The notes under the pieces are model-generated. The model had not been told where the DNA came from and did no database searches. It worked only from the letters and a program-made list of their open reading frames with translations. The position numbers and the translations under genes were made by a program. From positions 174,059 through 238,058 of the forward strand of contig DASRHP010000012.1 in NCBI GenBank assembly GCA_035650475.1: a stretch of DNA of 64,000 nt, read 5' to 3'. The stretch is from Candidatus Binataceae bacterium (lineage in GTDB: Bacteria > Desulfobacterota > Binatia > Binatales > Binataceae). Below are positions 26,100 to 36,179 of the stretch, piece after piece. Numbering within the stretch: position 1 is the stretch's first letter; the number at the start of each line of letters is the position of its first letter.

Positions 26100-27695
26100 A
26101 TGACCACGGCGGCTCGCGAACGCGGTTATCTGGAAATTCCCGAGCGCTTGAACGTCGGGGCGTACGTCATCGATCGCCACGTCGAGGAAGGGCGCGGCGG
26201 GCGTGTGGCCGCGTGGGCGGAGGGCCGCGGCTGGACCTTCGCCGAACTGCGCGAGCAGACAAATCGCTTCGCCAACGCGTTGCGCGCGCTCGGCGTGCGC
26301 CGCGGCGAATGCGTGATGCTGCGGATGGGTACCCGGCTGGAGACGCTGATCGCGCTGGTCGGCGTGATGAAGCTCGGTGCGATTGCGATCCCGACCAGTT
26401 TCCTGTTCCGCGAGCACGAGGTCGAAAAAATCCTGCGCAACAGCGACGCGGTCCTCGCGGTCTCGACGCCCGAGCTGCTCGGCCCGATCGAGGCCGTGTG
26501 CGCGCGCACGCCGGCGCTGCGCCGGCTGATCCTGGTCGGCGCGGAGAGCGGCGCGATCGATAGCCAGCGCACGTTTTCGTGGGAGCGCCTGATGGCCGAC
26601 GCGTCGGACGAATTCACCCCGGCGCCAACCGCGTGCGACGACGTTGCCTTCGTAATCTACACCTCCGGTACCACGGGCGAGCCCAAGGGCGTCCAGCAGG
26701 CCCATCGCTGGCTGCTTGGCACCGGCGATCCGTACAACCGCGCGATGGTGAAGATGCGCCCTGCGGACGTCTGTTACCAGCCGCAAGACTGGTCGTTCAT
26801 CTATGCGCTCGGGTCGGGATGCCTGTATCCGCTGATCGAGGGCGCCGCGATCGTTGTGCCGTACGGCCGCTTCGCATCGGAGCCGACGTTCGAGACGATC
26901 GAGCGCCATCGCGTGACCGTGCTCGCTGCCGTGCCGACCATCTACCGGATGCTGCTCACGGTGCCGGACGCCGAGCGGCGATGGCGGCTCGATTCGCTGC
27001 GCGCCGCCGTCAGCGCCGGCGAGTCGCTGCCCGCCGACACGTTCAATGAATTCCGCCGCCGCTTCGGCGTCACGATCCACGACGGCATCGGCCAGACCGA
27101 AACCCATATCTTCGTCGGCAACCGGATCGGGATGGAGGTCAAGCCGGGCTCGATGGGCCGGCCGCTGCCGGGCTACGAGGTCGCGATCCTCGACGATGCT
27201 GGTCGTCCGCAAAAGCCCGGCGAGCCTGGCCACCTGGTGCTGCGCAACGACCATCCGGGGCTGACCGTAGGCTACCGCAAAGCGGCCGAGCGCTGGGCCG
27301 AGGTCAACCGCGGCTCGTGGTACTACACCCAGGACGTCGCCTACGTCGATGGCGACGGCTACTTCTGGTACGTCTCACGCTCTGACGATTTGATTAAGAG
27401 CCGTGCCTATCTGATCTCGCCCAAGGAAGTTGAATCCGCGCTGCTCGAGCATCCAGCGGTGCTCGAAGCGGCAGTAGTAGGGATTTCGCACCCCCAGATC
27501 GGCGCACGGGTCAAGGGCTTCGTAACCCTGCGCGAGGGATACGCACCGTCGGAGACCCTCGCGGAACAGATCCGCGCCCACGCGCGCAGCGTAATCGCGC
27601 CCTACAAGGTGCCCCATCAGGTCGAATTCATGGCCGAGCTCCCCAAAAGCCCCAACGGCAAGATCCTGCGCCGCGTGCTGCGCGATCGCGGATGA
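26100..27695 (+). CDS. benzoate-CoA-ligase-like acyl/aryl-CoA synthetase
   Basis: A 531-aa ANL-superfamily ligase that activates a carboxylic acid through an acyl-adenylate. AMP motif VIYTSGTTGEPKGVQQAHRW; ATP-binding IHDGIGQTET; hinge and Lys region YVSRSDDLIKSRAYLISPKEVESAL; catalytic Lys in SPNGKILRRVL. The N-terminus (IPERLNVGAYVIDRHVEEGRG and TNRFANALRALGVRRGE) resembles benzoate-CoA ligases and medium-chain acyl-CoA synthetases. If aromatic, it could supply benzoyl-CoA to the box enzymes 8 kb downstream, which otherwise lack a ligase in the window. That link is inference. It overlaps the next gene by four bases. Confidence 0.9.
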   Translation: MTTAARERGYLEIPERLNVGAYVIDRHVEEGRGGRVAAWAEGRGWTFAELREQTNRFANALRALGVRRGECVMLRMGTRLETLIALVGVMKLGAIAIPTSFLFREHEVEKILRNSDAVLAVSTPELLGPIEAVCARTPALRRLILVGAESGAIDSQRTFSWERLMADASDEFTPAPTACDDVAFVIYTSGTTGEPKGVQQAHRWLLGTGDPYNRAMVKMRPADVCYQPQDWSFIYALGSGCLYPLIEGAAIVVPYGRFASEPTFETIERHRVTVLAAVPTIYRMLLTVPDAERRWRLDSLRAAVSAGESLPADTFNEFRRRFGVTIHDGIGQTETHIFVGNRIGMEVKPGSMGRPLPGYEVAILDDAGRPQKPGEPGHLVLRNDHPGLTVGYRKAAERWAEVNRGSWYYTQDVAYVDGDGYFWYVSRSDDLIKSRAYLISPKEVESALLEHPAVLEAAVVGISHPQIGARVKGFVTLREGYAPSETLAEQIRAHARSVIAPYKVPHQVEFMAELPKSPNGKILRRVLRDRG

Positions 27696-30115
27696 CGGCC
27701 ACGCCGGAGCGACCGAGGAGCGGCGGAGAGGGCAGGGAGCGCGACACCTCGATGGGAACCGGCGGCGGCAAGCTGGTGGGAGCGCGCGTGCGGCGCGTCG
27801 AGGACCGCCGCTTCCTGACCGGACGCGCTGCCTACGTTGCCGACTATCTGCCGTCCGGCACGCTGCACGTCGCTTTCGTGCGCTCTGAGTACGCGCACGC
27901 GAGAATCGTCGCGATCGACACAGCGGCGGCGCGCGCAAGCGCCGGCGTCGTCGCGGTCGTCGCTGGCGCCGAGATCGCGCAGCAAGCGCGGCCGATGGTG
28001 GCGGCGTCGACGATGCCCGGCTACAAACTAACGCCGATCCCGGCGCTCGCGGTGGACGTCGTGCGATACGTCGGCGAGGCGGTCGCGGCCGTCGTCGCCC
28101 ACAGCCGCTACCTCGCCGAGGATGCGGCCGAGCGCGTCAGCGTCGAGTATGAACCGCTTGAAGTCGTCAGCGATGCCGAAGCTGCGGCCGACTCGGGCTC
28201 GCCGCTGGTCCACGAACAGGCGGGCACCAACGTGCTGGTCGCTCGCGAGTTCGCGCGCGGCTCGTTCGAGCTGCCGTCCGGCGCCGATCTTATCGTAAAG
28301 GAACGCTTTAGATTTCACCGCGCGGCGGCGATCGCGATCGAGCCGCGCGGATGCGTTGCCGAGTACAATCCGGGTTCAGGCGAACTCACGCTGCATTCGG
28401 CCACCCAGTGCCCTGGAATCCTGCGCAGCGCGCTCGCGCTCCATCTCGACATCCCCGAGCATCTGGTGCGCGTCGTTGCGCGCGACGTCGGCGGCGGCTT
28501 CGGCGCGAAGTCCTCGGTATATCCCGAGGAGGTCGCGGTCGCGGCGCTGGCGCGGATGCTCGGGCGGCCGGTGCGATGGATAAGTGATCGGCGTGAGGAT
28601 CTGCTGACCACGTCGCAGGGATGGGACGAGATTGTTGACGCTGAACTGCAGCTCAAATCTGACGGCACCATCGTCGGCTTGCGCGCGGAGGTTGTGGGCG
28701 ACGTCGGCGCTTATTCGGTCTATCCGTGGACCGCCGTGATCGAACCGATTCAGGTCGTAAGCTTCCTGCCCGGGCCGTACCGGGTGCCGAACTACTATGC
28801 GCGTGCGCGCGCGGTCGCAACAAACAAGGCGCCGACCGGGCCGTATCGCGGCGTGGGGCGACCGCCAGCGGTCTTCGCAATGGAGGCGCTGGTCGAACGC
28901 GCCGCCCGCCGGCTCGGAATCGATCCCGTCGAGCTGCGCATGCGCAACTATGTGCGTGCCGAGGAATTTCCCTACAGGACACCCACCGGCATCGTCTGGG
29001 ACCGCGCCGGATTCGCCGAGTGCATGGCGAAGGCGTGTGCGATGCTCGGCTACGCGGCGGCGCGCGCCGAGCAGCAGCGCGCGCGCGCGGGCGGCCGGCT
29101 GATCGGGATCGGATTTGCCTCCTACGTTGAGCTCACCGGGATCGGTTCGGCGACTCCGGCCGCGCCCGGGATGCCTGTGCCGGCGGGGACCGAAGCGGCG
29201 ACCATCCGAGTCGATCCGTCGGGGACGGTCACCGCGATTTTCGGCGTCGCCTCGCACGGGCAGGGGCTGGAGACGGCGCTCGCGCAGATAGTCGCGGACG
29301 AACTTGAAGTGCCGCTTGAAAACGTGTGCGCGCGCTTCGGCGATACCGCCTCTGCCCCCTACGGCACCGGCAGCTACGCCAGCCGCGGTGCGGTGCTGGG
29401 CGGCGGCGCCGCCACTCTCGCCGCGCGCGCGATCCGTGACAAGGCGCGCCGCATCGCGGCGCATTTACTCGAGACCGATCCTGCCGAACTCGACGCCGGC
29501 GGCGGGGAGCTTTGGGCGCGCGGCGCGATCCGACGGCGGGTAAGCCTGCGCGATATCGCGCAGGCCGCGTACGCCGGCGCCAAACGCCTGCCACGCGGGA
29601 TGGAGCCCGGGCTGGAAACGACGATTTTCTACGACCCATACTACGGCACTGCGACCGCGGCGACGCATGCCGTGATGCTGGAGATCGAGCGCGAGACGTG
29701 CGCGGTGAAGGTCCTGCGCTATGTCGTTGCCGAGGATTGCGGGCGCGTGATCAATCCGCTGATCGTGGACGGCCAGGTGCAGGGCGGCGTCGCGCAGGGG
29801 CTCGGCGCGGCGCTGCTTGAAGAGATGGTCTACGACGACGCCGGTCAGCTGGTCAGCGGTACCCTGATGGATTATATCGCGCCGTCGGCGTCGGAAGTGC
29901 CCGCGGTCGAAGCGCACCATCTGGCTGCCGAGTCGCCGACCACGCTGGGCGGTTTCCGCGGCGTTGGCGAGTCGGGAACGATCGGCGCGCCAGCCGCGAT
30001 TGCCAACGCGATCGCAGACGCGCTTGCGCCACTCGGCGTCGAGCCGGCCGAACTGCCGCTCACGCCCGAGCGCATCTTCCGACTCTGCTTGCGCGCTGGT
30101 GCGCCTGGTTATTGA
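27692..30115 (+). CDS. xanthine-dehydrogenase-family Mo-binding large subunit (second copy)
   Basis: An 807-aa molybdenum large subunit with the standard architecture: GARVRRVEDRRFLTGRAAYVADYLP, RDVGGGFGAKSSVYPEEVA, the active loop TGPYRGVGRPPAVFAMEALV, VASHGQGLETALAQIVADEL, and the catalytic Glu in FRGVGESGTIGAPAAIAN. It is therefore more conventional than the copy at 22298. The ATG at 27692 overlaps the ligase stop (ATGA). An in-frame ATG at 27752 with GGGAG upstream is an alternative start. No FAD or 2Fe-2S partner of its own is encoded next to it. Confidence 0.92.
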   Translation: MTATPERPRSGGEGRERDTSMGTGGGKLVGARVRRVEDRRFLTGRAAYVADYLPSGTLHVAFVRSEYAHARIVAIDTAAARASAGVVAVVAGAEIAQQARPMVAASTMPGYKLTPIPALAVDVVRYVGEAVAAVVAHSRYLAEDAAERVSVEYEPLEVVSDAEAAADSGSPLVHEQAGTNVLVAREFARGSFELPSGADLIVKERFRFHRAAAIAIEPRGCVAEYNPGSGELTLHSATQCPGILRSALALHLDIPEHLVRVVARDVGGGFGAKSSVYPEEVAVAALARMLGRPVRWISDRREDLLTTSQGWDEIVDAELQLKSDGTIVGLRAEVVGDVGAYSVYPWTAVIEPIQVVSFLPGPYRVPNYYARARAVATNKAPTGPYRGVGRPPAVFAMEALVERAARRLGIDPVELRMRNYVRAEEFPYRTPTGIVWDRAGFAECMAKACAMLGYAAARAEQQRARAGGRLIGIGFASYVELTGIGSATPAAPGMPVPAGTEAATIRVDPSGTVTAIFGVASHGQGLETALAQIVADELEVPLENVCARFGDTASAPYGTGSYASRGAVLGGGAATLAARAIRDKARRIAAHLLETDPAELDAGGGELWARGAIRRRVSLRDIAQAAYAGAKRLPRGMEPGLETTIFYDPYYGTATAATHAVMLEIERETCAVKVLRYVVAEDCGRVINPLIVDGQVQGGVAQGLGAALLEEMVYDDAGQLVSGTLMDYIAPSASEVPAVEAHHLAAESPTTLGGFRGVGESGTIGAPAAIANAIADALAPLGVEPAELPLTPERIFRLCLRAGAPGY

Positions 30116-30168
30116 CCTTGGACCGCGCCGCCGCGACGGCGCGGTGCGACAATGGAGGGATTAAAGCG

Positions 30169-31161
30169 ATGACGAAGCACGCCCTGACCGCCGCCACCTC
30201 AGCCGCCATCGTGCTCGCGCTGGGCTTGCGCAGCCCGGCCTTGTGCGCCGAAGGCGCGATTCACCCGGCACCGGTGAGCGCCACGGTGAGCAAGACACCG
30301 CCGGGCTACAGGCCGGCCAATCCGACGGTCATCCCGGAGCAGCTGCCGCCGTTGCCCGCGGCCAAGGTCGTGCATATCAAGCTCGCGCTGATGAACGAGA
30401 CCGTTGACATTGGCGGCGGGCGCAAGTACCAGGCGTGGACCTTCAACGGCACGGTGCCCGGGCCGGTGCTGCACGCGCGCGTCGGCGATACCGTCGACGT
30501 CGAGCTCACCAATACCGCCACGATGGGCCATTCGATCGATTTCCACGCGGGCTTGGTGCCTAACGAAGTCGGATACCAGACGATTGAACCCGGCCAGACG
30601 CTCCACTTCACCTTCGTCGCCTACTATCCGGGCGCGTTTCTCTACCATTGCGGGACAGAGCCGGTGCTGCTGCATATCGCTAACGGCATGTACGGCGCGA
30701 TCATCGTCGATCCCAAGGGTGGATGGGGCTCCGGCCAGAACTTCGTCCTCGTCCAGAGCGAGTTCTACACCGAGCCAGTGCCGGCTCATCCCGATCTACT
30801 CCAGGGCGACCTGACGAAGATGATGCATGGTGTCGCCGACGTGGTGACCTTCAACGGCAGGGCCAACCGCTATATCGACGCTCCGCTCTCGGTGAAGACC
30901 GACGAGCCCGTGCGCATCTTCCTTATCAACGCCGGACCCAATCACATCTCGGCGTTCCACGTGATCGGTTCAATCTTCCAGCGGGTCCTAGAAGATGGCA
31001 ACCCGCGCAACGTGACGGTTGGCCGGCAGACCGTTAACGTGCCTCCGGGGGGCGGCGCGGTGCTCGAGCTGACGCTGTATCAGGCCGGACGCTATACCTT
31101 CGTCACCCACGCGTTGGGTGACTCCACGCTGGGCGCGATGGGCCGCTTCATCGCGCACTGA
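30169..31161 (+). CDS. NirK-like copper nitrite reductase family protein
   Basis: A 330-aa two-cupredoxin-domain protein with a Sec signal (TAATSAAIVLALGLRSPALCA). All ten functional positions of copper nitrite reductase can be matched: type-1 ligands His121, Cys161, His169 and Met174; type-2 ligands His126, His160 and His314; catalytic Asp124 and His264, the latter in FHVIGS. The Cys161 to His169 loop is one residue shorter than in the Alcaligenes enzyme and resembles thermophile-type NirK. It would act as a periplasmic trimer reducing nitrite to NO, but some relatives have other oxidase roles. GGAGG precedes the ATG. It follows the molybdoenzyme genes by 53 bp and converges with a cytochrome c gene. 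Confidence 0.8.
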   Translation: MTKHALTAATSAAIVLALGLRSPALCAEGAIHPAPVSATVSKTPPGYRPANPTVIPEQLPPLPAAKVVHIKLALMNETVDIGGGRKYQAWTFNGTVPGPVLHARVGDTVDVELTNTATMGHSIDFHAGLVPNEVGYQTIEPGQTLHFTFVAYYPGAFLYHCGTEPVLLHIANGMYGAIIVDPKGGWGSGQNFVLVQSEFYTEPVPAHPDLLQGDLTKMMHGVADVVTFNGRANRYIDAPLSVKTDEPVRIFLINAGPNHISAFHVIGSIFQRVLEDGNPRNVTVGRQTVNVPPGGGAVLELTLYQAGRYTFVTHALGDSTLGAMGRFIAH

Positions 31162-31170
31162 GCGGAGAGC

Positions 31171-31186
31171 AAGGCGCGCGCGCCTT
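31171..31186. terminator. possible bidirectional hairpin terminator
   Basis: AAGGCGCGCGCGCCTT is a perfect 16-bp palindrome lying exactly between the convergent stops of the NirK-like gene (31161) and the cytochrome c gene (31187). It could fold as a six-pair stem with a four-base loop, with TT on either exit side. The T-tract is short, so efficiency is uncertain. Confidence 0.4.
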
Positions 31187-31978
31187 TCAGTGCTTGCCGT
31201 AGTCGAGCGGGACTCCCCTGCGCTGGGCCAGAATATAGGCTTCGAGCGCACGCATCTTGGGATCGTTGGGAGCCAATGTTGCGCCCCTGACCGGATTCTC
31301 GATGCACCAGTCGATCATGTCGCGCAGCAGGGCGACGCGCTGGAGCTGCACTTGGTACTTGGGATAGGTCTCCGGATGGGTGTTGGCGGCGTTGGGATGG
31401 CACATGTCGCAGCTCACGCCGATCGTGCTGCCGAGCAACTTGGCCGAATGAAAGACCTGGTTGCCGTACTCCACGAAGGCGTCGGTTTGCGCTTTCCAGA
31501 TCTTGTAGTCGCGCTCATGGAAACTTGCGTACGTGTCGCCCTGCTGTGACTTGGCCGGCGCGGCAACGCCGGGGCCGGCTATACTCGGCTGACCCGCGGC
31601 GGGTCCGCTACTGGCGGCTGAGGGCTGCTCCTTCGCCGACCCTGGCCCGGCCTCACCGCCGGCCTGCGCCATCACCCAGTGCTGGTCGGGATGCTTGCGC
31701 TGCCATCCGGCCATCAGACGGCGCGTGACTTCGAGCGCTTGGGCGCGGCTCATCTGGTGCCCGGGCTTGAGGCCCTTGACCTCGGTGCTGGTGACCCCGT
31801 CGCAGAGCTGAATTACGGCTCCGCCGTTCGTGGCCAGTGGCACGCGATGCGTGGTGACGGGGTTGGCGTCGGCGCGTGCGGGGCGGCGGCCGAATCCAGC
31901 GTAGGCGGCTGCGCCAGCTGCGCCGATGATGATCGCGATGGCGGCTATTCTGCTGCGAAGCTGCATGTTCTTTTCCAT
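31187..31978 (-). CDS. exported monohaem c-type cytochrome
   Basis: A 263-aa protein with an N-terminal signal (IAAIAIIIGAAGAAAYAGF) and one haem c site, CDMCH near residue 190, followed by a possible distal ligand region (LRDMIDWCIENPVRG) like that of SoxA/TsdA-type cytochromes. A Pro/Ala/Ser/Gln-rich linker separates an N-terminal domain of unknown type (VIQLCDGVTSTEVKGLKPGHQMS) from the haem domain. It is the third gene of a leftward set with the dihaem peroxidase and a Tat-exported phosphoesterase, and could be the electron carrier for the peroxidase or the nearby NirK-like protein. Confidence 0.82.
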   Translation of the reverse strand: MEKNMQLRSRIAAIAIIIGAAGAAAYAGFGRRPARADANPVTTHRVPLATNGGAVIQLCDGVTSTEVKGLKPGHQMSRAQALEVTRRLMAGWQRKHPDQHWVMAQAGGEAGPGSAKEQPSAASSGPAAGQPSIAGPGVAAPAKSQQGDTYASFHERDYKIWKAQTDAFVEYGNQVFHSAKLLGSTIGVSCDMCHPNAANTHPETYPKYQVQLQRVALLRDMIDWCIENPVRGATLAPNDPKMRALEAYILAQRRGVPLDYGKH

Positions 31979-32026
31979 CGGCCGGTTCAGTGCTCCGCTG
32001 CGCGCTTGAGACGGTGCGCGGCGGTC

Positions 32027-33175
32027 TCAGTAGCTGGCGAACTGCGGCGCGGGAGGCTTATCGACTTTGCCGTCGGAGACCAGGTAGTTCGCCTTGACCG
32101 TCACCGGGTTGCGGTCCCAAAGGTTGTAGATCGTATCAACGAGGCTGTCGGCGCGGACGGTGAACTCGCCGTCGCCGCAGCCGTCGAATTGATCGAACGG
32201 GTCGGCGCGATTCATCTGCACCGTCAGCTTGGGCAGCCCCTCGGGCGCATATGGCCACGGCCACGCTGTCGAGAGCATCCCGTAAAAGCTGATATTCCCG
32301 ATCTGGTTAAAGAGCATCTGATGCGTGTGTCCGTGGATGACAGTGACCTTGCGGTAGGGGCGCAGAATCGCCTGCACCTCGCCGGCGTCCTCGGTCCAGA
32401 AATTCCACGGGCGGTAGTACTTGTAGAGCGGCGAATGGGAGAAGACGAGGATCGGCGTGGCGGGCGGATACTTCGCCAGGTCCTTTGTGAGCCATTCGCG
32501 CTGGGCTTCGCCGACCTCGAAGCGCGACTGGAGCGCGTTGTCGAGCCCGGCGACAGTTTGCATCCGCTGCTCGGGCGTCATCTTGCGCGCGGTCCAGAAG
32601 TCCTTTTCGTACACGCTCTGCAAGACCACGACGTGCACGCCTTTCCAGTCGAAGGAATAGGTCGGCGGTCCGAACAGCTCCTGCCATTTCTCGCCCAGGT
32701 CAAGAAACCAGTCGTGCTCCCCGACCATCATCTTCACCGGCGCTTTGAGCGTGCTCAGGATCTGGCGTCCCAGTTCGAGCTGCGCGGGGCTGCCGAGCTG
32801 GGCCAGATCGCCGCCATAGAGCACAAAGTCAGGTTGCGGATCGAGCGCGTTGACGTCGTCGACCGCCTTGACGATCGCGCGGACGAAGCGCTGGTTGAGC
32901 GTGCGCTCGTAGAGATGGGCGTCCGAGATATAGGCGAAGCGGAATGGCGCGCCGCCCTGCGCACCCGTCTTCGCCCATCCCTTGTCCACCGCGGCGTCGG
33001 CCACCTCCACGAGCTGGAAGGTATGGGGTGGCGTCAGCCCCTTGCCCATCGCCGCGGCGAGCGTGGCCGCCGACAGCTTGAGAAACGTGCGTCGGTCGCA
33101 ATTGCGCAGCGCTGTGAGCACGCGGCCGCGCGCTTCGTAATATTTGGTCTCGACGCTTTTGTGGCGCGCGGCCAT
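32027..33175 (-). CDS. Tat-exported calcineurin-like metallophosphoesterase
   Basis: A 382-aa protein with a twin-arginine signal (DRRTFLKLSAATLAAAMG) and a metallophosphoesterase domain: YISDAHLYE (D-x-H), VLYGGDLAQLG (GD), VGEHDWFLD (in place of GNHD), SHSPLYK and VTVIHGHTHQM (GHxH). These are the dinuclear-metal ligands of the fold. The C-terminal 100 residues have no known catalytic motif. The start at 33175 follows a GGAGGATC site. The substrate is unknown. It lies 43 bp after the dihaem peroxidase and 48 bp before the cytochrome c, so the phosphoesterase is part of a periplasmic redox operon. Confidence 0.88.
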   Translation of the reverse strand: MAARHKSVETKYYEARGRVLTALRNCDRRTFLKLSAATLAAAMGKGLTPPHTFQLVEVADAAVDKGWAKTGAQGGAPFRFAYISDAHLYERTLNQRFVRAIVKAVDDVNALDPQPDFVLYGGDLAQLGSPAQLELGRQILSTLKAPVKMMVGEHDWFLDLGEKWQELFGPPTYSFDWKGVHVVVLQSVYEKDFWTARKMTPEQRMQTVAGLDNALQSRFEVGEAQREWLTKDLAKYPPATPILVFSHSPLYKYYRPWNFWTEDAGEVQAILRPYRKVTVIHGHTHQMLFNQIGNISFYGMLSTAWPWPYAPEGLPKLTVQMNRADPFDQFDGCGDGEFTVRADSLVDTIYNLWDRNPVTVKANYLVSDGKVDKPPAPQFASY

Positions 33176-33218
33176 AACCGATCCTCCGCAACGATACGTC
33201 CGGGCGCAGAGGCGCCCT

Positions 33219-34541
33219 TCAATATCCGCCCAGCAACGCCGGGTCTTCGCGCATCGCCGCCTGGCCCGGTCCGATATCGCCAAAGGGGCCGCCGAAGCCG
33301 GGGCCCTTGCGTCCCTTGCGCCCCATCGCGGCTTCGGTGTCGCGTTGCGGACGCGTCGTGCGCGAAAGCTTGAACTGGCGCTCGTACTCGGCGCGCGCCT
33401 GTTTCATGTAGGGCTCGCTGGTGAGCGAAAGCAAAAAGGCCGCGAGATCGTCCTCCTGCTGCTCGCTCAGGCCGAGCGGCACGATTCCGCCGTCAAGGAA
33501 CGGGTTCTGGACCCCGCCCTTGTTATAGTGGTCGAGCGTGTCCCAGATCGTCGCCTGTGAGCCGTCGTGGAAATAAGGCTCGGTGAGATAAAGGTCGCGC
33601 AATCCCATCGTTCTGAACGCGCCAATGTCGTGCGGCTGGCGCGTGACCAGGAAGCGGCCGAGTTCACTGAGGTCGGTCGAGATCGCGAGTTCGTCGATCT
33701 GGCGCTCGCCGCCGCCTTTGGCGAGCAGCGCGAGCGCCTGGCGCGCATGGGGAACGAAACTCGCCGCATGCGCGGAGACGCCAATGTTGTGGAAGCGGTC
33801 GTCGGTGAACAGCGGGCGCGTCGGATTCCATCCGTGGCACGACATGCAGCGTCCCTGGCCGTTGAAGGTCGCCCATCCACGCAGCTGCTGCTCGGTGAGC
33901 GCCTTGCTTTCGCCCGCCATGTAGCGGTCGAAGGGCGAGTCGAAGGAGATCTGCGTGCGTTCGTACACCGCGATCGCGCCGACGATGTTCTGGTAGGTGG
34001 GCGCCTGCTTGAAAGCCTGCTTGAACAGGGGCTGATACTCGGCCAGCGCGCGGACCTTCTCCACCACCGCCTGCTCATTCGGCATCCCCATCTCCACCGG
34101 GTTCAGGATCGGCTGCTTGGCCTGATCCTCGAGCGTCGGCGCGCGTCCGTCCCAGAACTGTTCGATGTTGAACAGGGCGTTGAGCACGGTTGGGGCGTTG
34201 CGCTTGCCGAACTTGCCGTGCACGCCCATCGAGGTCGGCAACTGATCGGTAAAGCCCTTGTCGGGATCGTGACAGCTCGCGCAGGAAACCGTGTTGTCCA
34301 CCGAAAGGCGCGGGTCGAAGAACAGCTTTTTGCCCAGGGCGACCTTAGCCGCCGACTGCGGATTGTCTGCCGGTACGACCCATTTGTAGAGTTGATCGGG
34401 GAATCCAGGTTGGTTGACGCTCTTCGGCTCAGCCGACCGTCCCGCCTTGGGTGCGGGGACGGTGGCTCGTGCCACGAGTCCGCTGCCGATGACTGCGGCC
34501 GCGGCTAGCGCGGTTAGGGTGGCGAAGAACCTCGCAGACAT
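33219..34541 (-). CDS. MauG/cytochrome c peroxidase family dihaem protein
   Basis: A 440-aa periplasmic dihaem protein with a signal peptide (FFATLTALAAAAVIGSGLVARA). Haem sites are CASCH (low-potential side, with LGKKLFFDPRLS before it) and CMSCH. The segment RNAPTVLNALFNIEQFWDGRA is characteristic of the cytochrome c peroxidase/MauG family, and YFHDGSQATIWDTLDHYNKGG follows late. The C-terminus has a glycine- and basic-rich tail not typical of CcpA. It is likely a peroxidase or a protein-oxidising enzyme that receives electrons from a small cytochrome. It begins the leftward set with the phosphoesterase and cytochrome c. Confidence 0.92.
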   Translation of the reverse strand: MSARFFATLTALAAAAVIGSGLVARATVPAPKAGRSAEPKSVNQPGFPDQLYKWVVPADNPQSAAKVALGKKLFFDPRLSVDNTVSCASCHDPDKGFTDQLPTSMGVHGKFGKRNAPTVLNALFNIEQFWDGRAPTLEDQAKQPILNPVEMGMPNEQAVVEKVRALAEYQPLFKQAFKQAPTYQNIVGAIAVYERTQISFDSPFDRYMAGESKALTEQQLRGWATFNGQGRCMSCHGWNPTRPLFTDDRFHNIGVSAHAASFVPHARQALALLAKGGGERQIDELAISTDLSELGRFLVTRQPHDIGAFRTMGLRDLYLTEPYFHDGSQATIWDTLDHYNKGGVQNPFLDGGIVPLGLSEQQEDDLAAFLLSLTSEPYMKQARAEYERQFKLSRTTRPQRDTEAAMGRKGRKGPGFGGPFGDIGPGQAAMREDPALLGGY

Positions 34542-34751
34542 GGCCGTCCTCCGCAGCCAGATGCCGGCACTGTCTTACGCCGGCGCTTCGATCGCGGCCT
34601 CGCCTATTCGGCCAACAACCAGGCGATTGGTTGCTCACAGTCCTGCTGACTGGAGCAAACTCTCCGTAGCGAGTGACGAACAGCGTGATGCTACGCTAGC
34701 ACGCCTGTCAGTGCTGACCAAAGAATAATTTGTAGAGTGACCAGACCCCGC

Positions 34752-36149
<1,398 letters not shown>

Positions 36150-36179
36150 GGATAACTCCGAATCGCGGCTGTGCGCGGT

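Noticed and set aside
22298-30115. Carbon monoxide dehydrogenase (form I coxLMS)
   Set aside because: Neither large subunit carries the AYRCSFR active-site loop required for CO oxidation.
31679-33373. 564-aa plus-strand open frame over the cytochrome c and phosphoesterase genes
   Set aside because: It overlaps two genes with clear haem and metal motifs and itself shows only arginine- and valine-rich low-signature sequence.
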